A program made the translations under genes and the position numbers. Shown here piece after piece: positions 34,747 to 42,185 of a stretch of DNA of 64,000 nucleotides. The stretch is from Pseudomonas sp. PH1b (GTDB lineage: Bacteria; Pseudomonadota; Gammaproteobacteria; Pseudomonadales; Pseudomonadaceae): contig NZ_AYMU01000002.1 in assembly GCF_000633395.1 (NCBI RefSeq), positions 310,001 through 374,000 on the forward strand. The letters are read 5' to 3'. How positions within the stretch are numbered: position 1 is the first letter of the stretch; every line of letters starts with the position of its first letter. The notes beneath the pieces were generated by a model. The model had not been told where the DNA came from, did no database searches, and saw nothing but the letters and a program-made list of their open reading frames with translations.

Positions 34747-34776
34747 AAAAAGCCCGGTGCTACCGCTCCGGGCTCA
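34747..34776 (-). terminator. Minus-strand terminator-like hairpin in the prc/qor interval
   Basis: On the minus strand the stem AGCCCGG/CCGGGCT is followed by five T. It lies upstream of prc and just before the divergent quinone oxidoreductase gene, so it would stop leftward transcripts entering the prc leader. It could block antisense transcription or act as a leader attenuator. Confidence 0.6.
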
Positions 34777-34800
34777 GTCCAGACTCACTATGGAGGCACT

Positions 34801-35763
34801 GTGAAAGCATTGCAAGGCGTTGAAGGTCATGTGGAGTGGGTTGAAGAGCCAAGTCCTGCCTGTGATGTAGGGCAGGTTCGTATCCGCGTGGCGGCTGCGG
34901 GCCTCAATCGGGCCGATCTGTTGCAACGCGCAGGGCTCTATCCTCCACCTCCGGGAGCCAGCCAGGTACTGGGCCTGGAATGCTCGGGGGTGATCAGCGA
35001 AGTGGGCCCGGGTTCGTCCTGGCAAGTCGGTGACCGGGTCTGCGCGTTGCTGGCTGGTGGCGGCATGGCCGAAGAAGTGGTGGTGGATGCGCGTCATGTG
35101 CTGCCGGTGCCCGAGGGGCTGTCCCTGGCGCAGGCGGCGGCATTGCCTGAGGTCTACGCCACGGCCTGGCTGAACCTGTTCCAGCTGGCGGCGCTCAAGC
35201 CAGGGGAAAAGGTGTTGCTGCATGCCGGGGCCAGTGGTGTCGGTTCCGCCGCCATCCAACTGTGCAAGGCCTTTGGCAACCCGTGTTGGGTCAGCGTTGG
35301 TTCGGCCGAGCGGCTGGCCTATTGTGAAAGTCTCGGCGCGCAGGGCGGCGTGATTCGCGGCGATGGCCTGGAGGCCCTGCGGGACTTCGGTCCTTTTGAT
35401 GTGATTCTCGATCCGGTGGGAGCCAGCTACGCCGCCGATAACCTGAAGGTGTCGGCCCTGGACGGGCGTTGGGTGCTGATTGGCCTGATGGGCGGGCGTA
35501 CCGCACAACTGGATCTCGCGCAGGTGCTGGCCAAGCGCATCCAGTTGCTGGGCTCGACCTTGCGCAGCCGCAACGAGCAGTTCAAGGCCGACCTGCTCAG
35601 CGACCTTGGACAGAATGTCTGGCCGCTGTTCAGTGAAGGGCGCTTGAGCCCGCAACTGGCCAAGACCTTCCCGATCCTGGAGGCCGAAGCGGCTTTTGCA
35701 GAACTGGCGACCAATCAGGTCTCGGGCAAGCTGGTTCTGGTGATCGACGCCAGTCTGGCGTAA
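34801..35763 (+). CDS. NAD(P)H:quinone oxidoreductase, zinc-free MDR family
   Basis: This 320-residue medium-chain dehydrogenase/reductase belongs to the quinone oxidoreductase (QOR/PIG3-like) branch that uses NADPH. It starts at GTG after a GGAG sequence. The substrate domain has GLNRADLLQRAGLYPPPPG (short core), and the NADPH-binding domain has LLHAGASGVGSAAIQLC with the AxGxVG-type loop. Zinc-binding Cys residues of alcohol dehydrogenases are absent. It is divergent from prc and convergent with the HAD hydrolase gene. Confidence 0.9.
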   Translation: MKALQGVEGHVEWVEEPSPACDVGQVRIRVAAAGLNRADLLQRAGLYPPPPGASQVLGLECSGVISEVGPGSSWQVGDRVCALLAGGGMAEEVVVDARHVLPVPEGLSLAQAAALPEVYATAWLNLFQLAALKPGEKVLLHAGASGVGSAAIQLCKAFGNPCWVSVGSAERLAYCESLGAQGGVIRGDGLEALRDFGPFDVILDPVGASYAADNLKVSALDGRWVLIGLMGGRTAQLDLAQVLAKRIQLLGSTLRSRNEQFKADLLSDLGQNVWPLFSEGRLSPQLAKTFPILEAEAAFAELATNQVSGKLVLVIDASLA

Positions 35764-35771
35764 CCCCTGGC

Positions 35772-35791
35772 GGAGCCGGCATGCCGGCTCC
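35772..35791. repeat. 20-bp perfect palindrome between convergent genes
   Basis: GGAGCCGGCA and its exact reverse complement adjoin with no spacer. It lies between the convergent quinone oxidoreductase and HAD genes, resembles half of a Pseudomonas REP element and may act in transcript termination or stability. Confidence 0.6.
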
Positions 35792-35799
35792 TGCCGTGC

Positions 35800-36453
35800 T
35801 CATTTCCAGTGATGGATCGGCCAGCCGGCCTTTTGCGCGTGCTCGCGCAGGACCGGGTCCGGGTTTACCACCTGGGGGTGATCCACCCGCAACAGCAGCG
35901 GCAAGTCATTGCGCGAATCGGAATAGAAGGTTGCGCCCTCCAGGTTCTCTTCCTCGGCATCCAGCCACTCCAGCAGGCGGGTGATCTTGCCTTCGCGATA
36001 GGTCAGGGTGCCCAGGGTCTGGCCGGTGTAGACCCCGTGCCGGACTTCCAGCTCGATCCCCAGCACTTCGTCGATGCCCAGGCGCGCGGCAATCGGCTTG
36101 ACCAAATGGGTGCCCGAGGCAGAGATCACCAGGATCCGGTCGCCGGCCTGGCGATGGGCGGCGATGGCTTTGCAGGCGTCGCTGAAGATGATCGGCTCGA
36201 TCACGTCCTCGACCCAGGGCTCCACCAGGTGCGCGACTTCCTCCGGGGTGCGGCCGGCCATGGGTTCCAGGCTGAAGGCCATGAACTCTTCCATGGCCAG
36301 CTTGCCGTGGCTATAGGCGTCCATCAGTTCGTGGTTGCGGCGCATGAACGACTCGCGGTCGACCCAGCCCAGGCGGCCCATCTGCTCGCTCCAGAGGGTG
36401 GCGCAGTCGCCGTGGATCAGGGTCTCGTCCAGATCAAAGATTGCCAGGGCCAT
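35800..36453 (-). CDS. HAD-family (IB-type) phosphatase at the end of the ABC operon
   Basis: This 217-residue HAD hydrolase of the phosphoserine-phosphatase-like IB group has motif I DLDETLIHGD, motif II ISASGTH and the motif III/IV segment YSDSRNDLPLL, so all catalytic residues are present. The small helical cap typical of IB members lies between residues 20 and 90. It is 40 bp downstream of the ABC ATPase gene on the same strand, so it is probably co-transcribed and removes phosphate from the imported compound or a product. The substrate is unknown. Confidence 0.88.
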   Translation of the reverse strand: MALAIFDLDETLIHGDCATLWSEQMGRLGWVDRESFMRRNHELMDAYSHGKLAMEEFMAFSLEPMAGRTPEEVAHLVEPWVEDVIEPIIFSDACKAIAAHRQAGDRILVISASGTHLVKPIAARLGIDEVLGIELEVRHGVYTGQTLGTLTYREGKITRLLEWLDAEEENLEGATFYSDSRNDLPLLLRVDHPQVVNPDPVLREHAQKAGWPIHHWK

Positions 36454-36493
36454 CAGTGCAACTCTCTCTTCAAGTTCAATCGTGTCAAAGGCA

Positions 36494-37483
36494 TCAGGCT
36501 ACCTCACACAGGGCCGTCGGATCGATGGAAAGTGCCAGGCGTTGACCGTCGGCGTGCAGATCGCCGGCGGAGCGGTTCAGCACATCGACCACCAGTTCCA
36601 CGCCGCGGGCCTCGACCCGGTAGCGAATCACGTTGCCCAGCAGGCTGTGGCTGCGGACAAGGGCGTCGAGCTGGCCTTCCTTGCTCAGTTCGATGGCTTC
36701 CGGGCGAATGGCGATTCGACCGCTGACCGGTCGCTGCAGCAGCTTGCTGGCGCTCTCGGCATCGAGCAGGTTGTAGTTGCCGATAAAGCCTGCGGCAAAC
36801 ACATCCACCGGTGCGGTGTAGAGGGTCTCGGCGTCGCCGCTCTGGACGATCTTGCCCTGGTTCATCAGGAAGATCCGGTCGGACATGGTCAGGGCCTCTT
36901 CCTGATCATGGGTAACGAAAATGGTGGTCAGCCCCAGCTCCCGCTGGATATTGCGGATCTGCTCGCGCAGGTGCTTGCGGATTCGCGCATCCAGGGCCGA
37001 CAGCGGTTCGTCCAGCAACAACAGGCGTGGCCGGGTCACCAGGGAGCGGGCCAGGGCTACCCGCTGACATTGGCCACCGGACAGTTGGTGCGGGTAGCGG
37101 CTGGCGAAGTCATTGAGCTCCACCAACTGCAGGGCTTCCAGCACTCGTTTGTGGCTGTCGTCGGTGTTGACCTTCTGCATGCGCAGGCCAAAGGCGACGT
37201 TCTGCTCCACGGTCATGTTGGGGAACAGTGCATAGCTCTGGAACACCATGCCGATCCCGCGTTTCTGCGGGCTCAGGGGCACGATGTCCTGGCCATCGAG
37301 GAGGATCTTGCCGGCATCCACCGGGGTCAGCCCGGCGATGCAGCGCAGCAGGGTCGACTTGCCGCAGCCGGAAGGGCCGAGCAGGGTAACGAACTCGCCC
37401 TTGTGGATCTCGCAGTTGATGTCGCTGAACACCGCAGTGCCCGCGTAGTGCTTTTGCAAGTGTTGGACGCTGACGAAGCTCAT
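36494..37483 (-). CDS. ABC importer ATP-binding protein
   Basis: This 329-residue ATPase belongs to the spermidine/iron/phosphonate-type importer group. It has Walker A GPSGCGKST (about residue 37), signature LSGGQCQRVALARS, Walker B LLLLDEPLSALD and H-loop VTHDQEEA, followed by a C-terminal TOBE-like domain (about 240-329). It overlaps the upstream permease gene by four bases and is followed by the HAD gene. From composition alone it resembles AEP (2-aminoethylphosphonate) transport ATPases; the substrate is inferred only. Confidence 0.93.
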   Translation of the reverse strand: MSFVSVQHLQKHYAGTAVFSDINCEIHKGEFVTLLGPSGCGKSTLLRCIAGLTPVDAGKILLDGQDIVPLSPQKRGIGMVFQSYALFPNMTVEQNVAFGLRMQKVNTDDSHKRVLEALQLVELNDFASRYPHQLSGGQCQRVALARSLVTRPRLLLLDEPLSALDARIRKHLREQIRNIQRELGLTTIFVTHDQEEALTMSDRIFLMNQGKIVQSGDAETLYTAPVDVFAAGFIGNYNLLDAESASKLLQRPVSGRIAIRPEAIELSKEGQLDALVRSHSLLGNVIRYRVEARGVELVVDVLNRSAGDLHADGQRLALSIDPTALCEVA

Positions 37484-38280
37484 TGGCTTTTGTCCTTGTT
37501 CAAGATGTTGGCGGCCCAGGTCAGTAGCAGCACGAAGAAGAAGTAGGAAATCACCAGGGCGCTGGTGAAATGGCCGCTGCTGTTGCGCATGTTGTTCAGG
37601 TAGACCTGCAGGGTTTCATAGCGGGTGCCCACCAGGATGTTGGCGAACACGAACTCGCCGAACAGGAACGAGAAGGACAGCAGCAAAGCCACCATCAGGC
37701 CCTTGCGCAGGTTCGGCAGAACCACCAGGAACGCCGCCTGCCAGGTGCTGGCGCCCAGCAGCTGGGCGGCGTCCATCAGGTCCCGCAGGTTGATCGCCTG
37801 CAGGTTGTTGGTGATGGCCCGGTACATGAAGGGCAATGCCACGGTGAAGTAGCAGCCGATGAGGATCCATGGCGTGCCGACCATGGCGAAGGGCCCCGAA
37901 CCATAGAGCTGCAGCAGGCCCACCGAGGACACCACCGGCGGCACTGCGAAGGGCAGCAGGATCAGGATGTTCATCAGCGCATCGAGCTTGGGGAAGTGGT
38001 AGTGCACCACGAACAGCAGCGGCAGGATCAGCACCACCGAGAGCACCAGCGCACCCACGCAGACCAGCAGCGACTGGCCGAAGGCATTGAGAAAGCGCGG
38101 GTCGCTCCACAGCTGCAGGTACCACTTGAAGGTGAAGCCGCTGGGCAGGATGGTCGCCGACCAGCTGCTGGCGATGGAGTAGACGAAGGTCCCCAGCAGG
38201 GGCAGCAACAGAATGGCAAACAGCAGGTAGACCACCACCCGGTGGTAGAGCACGGCGGAGCCTTGTTCAGCGCGAGACAT
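37480..38280 (-). CDS. ABC importer permease (second)
   Basis: This 266-residue inner-membrane permease has about six helices and the cytoplasmic EAA-type loop, here DAAQLLGASTWQAAFLVVLP near residue 170. It resembles the PotC/ThiP/PhnV-like permeases. It overlaps the first permease gene by 14 bp and the ATPase gene by four, so the three are translated together. Confidence 0.92.
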   Translation of the reverse strand: MSRAEQGSAVLYHRVVVYLLFAILLLPLLGTFVYSIASSWSATILPSGFTFKWYLQLWSDPRFLNAFGQSLLVCVGALVLSVVLILPLLFVVHYHFPKLDALMNILILLPFAVPPVVSSVGLLQLYGSGPFAMVGTPWILIGCYFTVALPFMYRAITNNLQAINLRDLMDAAQLLGASTWQAAFLVVLPNLRKGLMVALLLSFSFLFGEFVFANILVGTRYETLQVYLNNMRNSSGHFTSALVISYFFFVLLLTWAANILNKDKSQ

Positions 38281-39112
38281 GGTAGCTCCTCTTCAACAGC
38301 AACTGATGGACGATGGTCACCAGGGTCATCAGTGCCACCAGCACCACAGCCAGGGCGCTGGCCATGTTCGGATCCAGGGAAATATCCCCGGAAACCATGG
38401 CGGCGATGCGGATCGGCAGCACGTTGAAGTTGCCGGTGGTCAGGGCATACACCGTGGCATAGGCGCCCAGGGCGTTGGCCAGCAGGATGACGAAGGTGCC
38501 GAGCAGCGCCGGGGTCAGCACCGGCAGGCCGATATGCCGCCAGAACTGCCAGCCGCTGGCCCCCAGCAGTGCGGCGGATTCGCGCCAGTCTTCGCGCAGT
38601 GCATCGAAGGCCGGGTAAAGCAACAGCACCCCCAGGGGGATCTGGAAGTAGGTGTAGAGAATGATCAGCCCGGTCTTGGAGTACAGGTTGAAGTCCTGAA
38701 TGATCCCCGACTGCTTGAGCATGATGGTGATGGTGCCGTTGAAGCCCAGCAGGATGATGAAGGCAAAGGCCAGGGGCACCCCGGCGAAGTTGCTGGTCAT
38801 GTTGGCGAAGGCATTGACGAAGTTGCGCAGGCGCGAATCCACCCGGCGCAGGGAATAGCTGCCCAACACCGCGATGATGATGCCGAACACGCTGGACCAG
38901 AAACTGATCTCCAGGCTGTACTGGATGGCCTGCAGGTAGAACTTCGAACTGAAGATCTTGGTGAAGTTGGCCAGGCCCCAGCCGAACTCTTCCGATTGCA
39001 GGCTGTTGATCAGTACCCACACCAGCGGGGCGATCTGGAACACGATGAAGAACAGGGCAAAGGGCACCAGGCACAAGGCCGCCAGCCATTTGCCGCGGGT
39101 GACTGAATTCAC
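38267..39112 (-). CDS. ABC importer permease (first)
   Basis: This 281-residue inner-membrane permease has about six helices and the EAA-type loop SAALLGASGWQFWRHIGLP near residue 170. It pairs with the second permease to form the channel. Its ATG overlaps the stop of the phosphodiesterase-superfamily gene by four bases. Confidence 0.92.
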   Translation of the reverse strand: MNSVTRGKWLAALCLVPFALFFIVFQIAPLVWVLINSLQSEEFGWGLANFTKIFSSKFYLQAIQYSLEISFWSSVFGIIIAVLGSYSLRRVDSRLRNFVNAFANMTSNFAGVPLAFAFIILLGFNGTITIMLKQSGIIQDFNLYSKTGLIILYTYFQIPLGVLLLYPAFDALREDWRESAALLGASGWQFWRHIGLPVLTPALLGTFVILLANALGAYATVYALTTGNFNVLPIRIAAMVSGDISLDPNMASALAVVLVALMTLVTIVHQLLLKRSYHVSR

Positions 39113-39915
39113 TTCAACAGCTCCCGGCAGAAAGGTTTGTCATGGGCCGCGCCCAGCAGTTGGCAGACGGTGCCGCACAGTTCGGTCTGTTTCGGCGCGG
39201 CAGCGGGATCGAGGCTGAAGGCGTTGCCGAACACGAACAGCGGGACTTCCCGCTCCTCGGCCAGCAGGCCGTTGTGTGAGCGGTCGTTGTTCATGCCGTG
39301 GTCGGCCGTCACCAGCACCTGGTAGCCGGCATCCAGCCAGCCTTGCAGGTAGTCGGCGAGGATGATGTCCGCCGAGCGCGCGCTGTTGCGATATTGCGAA
39401 CTGTCCAGGCCATGCTTGTGTCCGGCGTCGTCGATGTTCATCGGGTGCACCAGCAGCAGGTTGGGCTGATGGCGCAGGCGCAGGTCTTCGGCGTCGGCGA
39501 ACAGGTGGGAATCGGGGTAGTGATCGCTCCAGTAGAAATGGCCGTACTGGATCGGCAATTCAGGGTTGGCAGTGTGCCGGTCTTGCGCGGCATTGAAGGG
39601 CGAGCGATTGTACAGCTCGCTGACCCAGTGGTAGGCCGCGGCAGCAGTGGTCAGGCCGGCATCGCGGGCGTAGTGGAAGAGGCTGCGCTGGTTGGACAGG
39701 CGCGAGACCTGGTTGTGCACGATGCCGCTGTCGATCGGACGCACGCCCGTGAGGATGCATTCGTACAGCGGGCGCGAGAGCGCGGGTAGTTCGCATTGCA
39801 GCTTGTATAACGCAGCACGGCCGGCGCCGACGTGGGCCTGCAAGTGCCCCATGGCGTGTCGGGCGACTTCGTGGTTGAGGCCATCGAGCACCACAAGGAT
39901 GACGTTGTGCTTCAT
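39109..39915 (-). CDS. Alkaline-phosphatase-superfamily phosphodiesterase/phosphonate hydrolase-like enzyme
   Basis: This 268-residue enzyme belongs to the nucleotide pyrophosphatase/phosphodiesterase group of the alkaline phosphatase superfamily, which also includes phosphonoacetate hydrolase. Metal ligands and nucleophile region are visible: VVLDG near residue 9, LSRPLYECILTG near residue 43, the double Asp/His motif IDDAGHKHG near residue 165 and TADHGMNND near residue 205. There is no signal peptide, so it acts in the cytoplasm after uptake. It sits inside the ABC operon between the binding protein and first permease. The ATG at 39915 is the likely start; longer in-frame versions run into a REP element. 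Confidence 0.85.
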   Translation of the reverse strand: MKHNVILVVLDGLNHEVARHAMGHLQAHVGAGRAALYKLQCELPALSRPLYECILTGVRPIDSGIVHNQVSRLSNQRSLFHYARDAGLTTAAAAYHWVSELYNRSPFNAAQDRHTANPELPIQYGHFYWSDHYPDSHLFADAEDLRLRHQPNLLLVHPMNIDDAGHKHGLDSSQYRNSARSADIILADYLQGWLDAGYQVLVTADHGMNNDRSHNGLLAEEREVPLFVFGNAFSLDPAAAPKQTELCGTVCQLLGAAHDKPFCRELLK

Positions 39916-39941
39916 GAGGTGGAGGGCTCCGGGATCGGGTG

Positions 39942-40027
39942 TGTAGGCGCCAGCTTGCCGGCGAGTGGCTTGTGTGCGCTTGTCTGGGCAGCGCTTTTGA
40001 GCCATTCGCCGGCAAGCCGGCTCCTAC
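39942..40027. repeat. REP pair (REPIN) inside the ABC operon
   Basis: Two inverted REP-like arms (about 39942-39969 and 40001-40027) share the core GCTTGCCGGCGA and its complement, with a ~30-bp centre. It lies between the binding-protein stop and the phosphodiesterase start. Such elements in Pseudomonas spread through the RAYT transposase and can stabilise upstream mRNA, which would raise binding-protein levels. Confidence 0.85.
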
Positions 40028-40039
40028 AGGGATGCAGCA

Positions 40040-41107
40040 TTACTGCATGTTGATGATCACTTCTTCCTGCCACTTCTGCGGCAGGGCCTTGGAGGTTTTC
40101 TCCCAGGCATCGGCATCCTTGATCGGCGTTACGTGCTTGTACTGCTCGTTGGGCAGCAGGTTGGCCTGGACTTCGGCCGGCAGGGTCAGGTGCTCGGCGC
40201 GGATCGGCCGCGCGTTGCCGCGAGCCAGGTTGGTCTGGCCGGCGTCGCTGAAGATGTATTCACGGGTCAGCTTGGCGGCGTTGGGGTGCTTGGCGTACTT
40301 GTTGATGATGGTGGTGTAGCCGGAGATCACCGAGCCGTCCGATGGGATCAGCACGATGTAGTCGTCCTTGTTGACCATCTTGTTGCGGTAGCTCAGGCCG
40401 TTGAAGTCCCAGACCACGCCGACTTCCACTTCACCCTTTTCCATGGTGGCGATGGTCGGGTTGGCCAGGGACAGGCGGCCCTGCTTGGCGATCTCGGCGA
40501 ACATCAGCAGCGCCGGCTGGATGTTCTTCTCGTCACCGCCCTTGGCGATGGCTGCAGCCAGTACGCCGTTGGCGGCCTGGGCGGCGGTGCTGACGTCACC
40601 GATGGAGACCTTGTACTTGCCTTTTTCCAGGTCGGCCCAGCTTTTCGGTGCATCGGAGCCGTGCAGCAGCTTCTTGTTGATGATGAAGGCGATGGTGCCG
40701 GTGTAGGCCAGGGCCCAGTTGCCGTCCTTGTCCTTGGCCCAGTCCGGGACCTGGGCCCAGGTGCTTGGCTTGTAGGGTTGGGCCACGCCCTGCTTGACCG
40801 CGATCGGGCCGAAGGCGGCGCCAACGTCGCCGATATCGGCGCTGGCGTTGTCTTTTTCGGCGGCAAACTTGGCGATTTCCTGGGCCGAACTCATGTCAGT
40901 GTCGATGTGCTTGAGACCGTAGGTCTTGGCCAGGTCCTCCCAGGTGCCTTTCCAGTTGGCCCAGTCATCGGGCATGCCGACGCTGTTGACCGCACCTTCC
41001 GCCTTGGCGGCGGCTTCCAGGGTTTTCAAATCGTTGTCAGCGGCCATGGCGGCGGTGCACATGGCGATGGTCGAACCTAACAGTGAGGCCAGGAAAAGCT
41101 GTTTCAT
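40040..41107 (-). CDS. ABC importer periplasmic substrate-binding protein
   Basis: This 355-residue exported protein has a signal peptide (MKQLFLASLLGSTIAMCTAA) and the two-lobed fold of extracellular solute-binding family 1/6, close to proteins binding ferric iron, phosphonates or polyamines. Motifs include GDVGAAFGPIAVKQG and VVWDFNGLSYRNKM. AAAGGAG lies six bases before the ATG at 41107. It leads an operon of six genes (binding protein, phosphodiesterase, two permeases, ATPase, HAD). A TGGTCTAG-type box at 41168-41179 lies 61 bp upstream. Confidence 0.9.
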   Translation of the reverse strand: MKQLFLASLLGSTIAMCTAAMAADNDLKTLEAAAKAEGAVNSVGMPDDWANWKGTWEDLAKTYGLKHIDTDMSSAQEIAKFAAEKDNASADIGDVGAAFGPIAVKQGVAQPYKPSTWAQVPDWAKDKDGNWALAYTGTIAFIINKKLLHGSDAPKSWADLEKGKYKVSIGDVSTAAQAANGVLAAAIAKGGDEKNIQPALLMFAEIAKQGRLSLANPTIATMEKGEVEVGVVWDFNGLSYRNKMVNKDDYIVLIPSDGSVISGYTTIINKYAKHPNAAKLTREYIFSDAGQTNLARGNARPIRAEHLTLPAEVQANLLPNEQYKHVTPIKDADAWEKTSKALPQKWQEEVIINMQ

Positions 41108-41167
41108 CCGAAGCTCCTTTGGGCGTGTGTTCAACGCAGCGTTGTTATCGATGGTCTTGCGATGAGT

Positions 41168-41179
41168 TGGTCTAGGTCA
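41168..41179. promoter_or_regulatory. HutC-type operator box near the ABC operon
   Basis: TGGTCTAGGTCA matches the known HutC/UTRA-family consensus TGGTCTAGACCA at 10 of 12 positions. It is 61 bp upstream of the binding-protein ATG. Confidence 0.6.
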
Positions 41180-41445
41180 GCAATACCTGAGCCAATCTAG
41201 GCCCCTTGGATGACACTTTGATGTCGGTGTCGGCGCCGAAGGCAGCAAACGGGCTGCCGATTGGCCGTCGCGGGGTAAGCGTAGTTCATCGCCAAACACC
41301 CGTAATGCAAGGGGCTGGCGGGTAATTTGCAGGTGTCGAGGGCTGCCGTTCGGCAGCGCTGTCATCGGACAGTCACACGCATTGCCTAGGCTTTTGCTGA
41401 TCGGCAGGGGGCTATCGAAGGCCTTCGGATGCCCTGAAACAGTGC

Positions 41446-41457
41446 TGGTCTAGTCCA
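41446..41457. promoter_or_regulatory. HutC-type operator box before the UTRA regulator
   Basis: TGGTCTAGTCCA matches TGGTCTAGACCA at 11 of 12 positions and lies 14 bp before the regulator start codon. Autoregulation is inferred. Confidence 0.7.
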
Positions 41458-41471
41458 GATAGGTAACGTTG

Positions 41472-42185
41472 ATGCGTATTGAGGCAACCAAAGCGGTGAC
41501 AGCCATCGGCCAGGTCCTGCAGGAACAGATCGCCCATGGCCTGCTGTCACCCGGGAGCAAGCTGCCTGCCGAACGCAAGCTCAGCGAGTTGTTCGACACC
41601 ACCCGGATCACCGTGCGCGAGGCACTGCTGCAACTGGAGGCCCAGGGCCAGATCTACCGCGAGGAGCGTCGTGGCTGGTTCATCTCGCCGCCACGGCTGG
41701 CCTACAACCTGATGCAGCGCAGCCACTTCCACGCCATGGTCAGCGCCCAGGGGCGAGTGCCTTCCACCGAGGTTATATCGGCGCGGCTGTTGCCGGCGTC
41801 AGCGGCGGTGTGTGCGTGGCTGCAGCTGCCGGCGCTGTCCAGCGTGATCCAGATCTGTCGGGCACGGCGCATCGATGATCGACTGGTGCTGTACGTCGAG
41901 CATTACCTGAATCCGCAGTATTTCCCGAAGATCCTCGAACTGGACCTGAACCAGTCGATCACCGAGCTCTACGCGCGGCACTACGACCTGCATTACGGTC
42001 GGGTGCGCTTTGAAATAGTGCCCACCTCATTGCAGCCTGAAGCGGCCGCGGCCTTGAAGGTGTCGGTGGGCAGCCCGGGGTTGCGCATCGCTCGGGTCAA
42101 CTACGATCAGCACGAGCGGCTGATCGACTGTGACCTGGAGTTCTGGCGCCATGATGCGATCCATGTCGGCGTCGACGTGGCCTAG
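41472..42185 (+). CDS. GntR-family (HutC/UTRA) transcriptional regulator
   Basis: This 237-residue repressor has an N-terminal winged helix (about residues 8-70; SKLPAERKLSELFDTTRITV) and a C-terminal UTRA ligand-binding domain (about 90-235). The UTRA class binds small phosphorylated or sugar-like ligands, fitting a phosphatase-containing import operon next door. Two boxes of its subfamily consensus flank the divergent region. The ATG at 41472 overlaps a possible TTG at 41469. Its stop overlaps the convergent MscS-type channel stop by four bases. Confidence 0.9.
   Translation: MRIEATKAVTAIGQVLQEQIAHGLLSPGSKLPAERKLSELFDTTRITVREALLQLEAQGQIYREERRGWFISPPRLAYNLMQRSHFHAMVSAQGRVPSTEVISARLLPASAAVCAWLQLPALSSVIQICRARRIDDRLVLYVEHYLNPQYFPKILELDLNQSITELYARHYDLHYGRVRFEIVPTSLQPEAAAALKVSVGSPGLRIARVNYDQHERLIDCDLEFWRHDAIHVGVDVA

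Larger units (their letters stand above)
41108..41471. other. Regulatory interval between the ABC operon and its UTRA regulator
   Basis: This 364-bp divergent interval holds no gene. It contains two TGGTCTAG-type boxes near its ends (41168-41179 and 41446-41457) and a GC-rich middle with several short inverted repeats. The short frame at 41177-41365 on the minus strand has no ribosome-binding site and is not called. Confidence 0.7.

Noticed and set aside
39560..40015. Alternative frames extending the phosphodiesterase gene upstream
   Set aside because: They translate the REP element and lack a ribosome-binding site; homology starts at the ATG at 39915.
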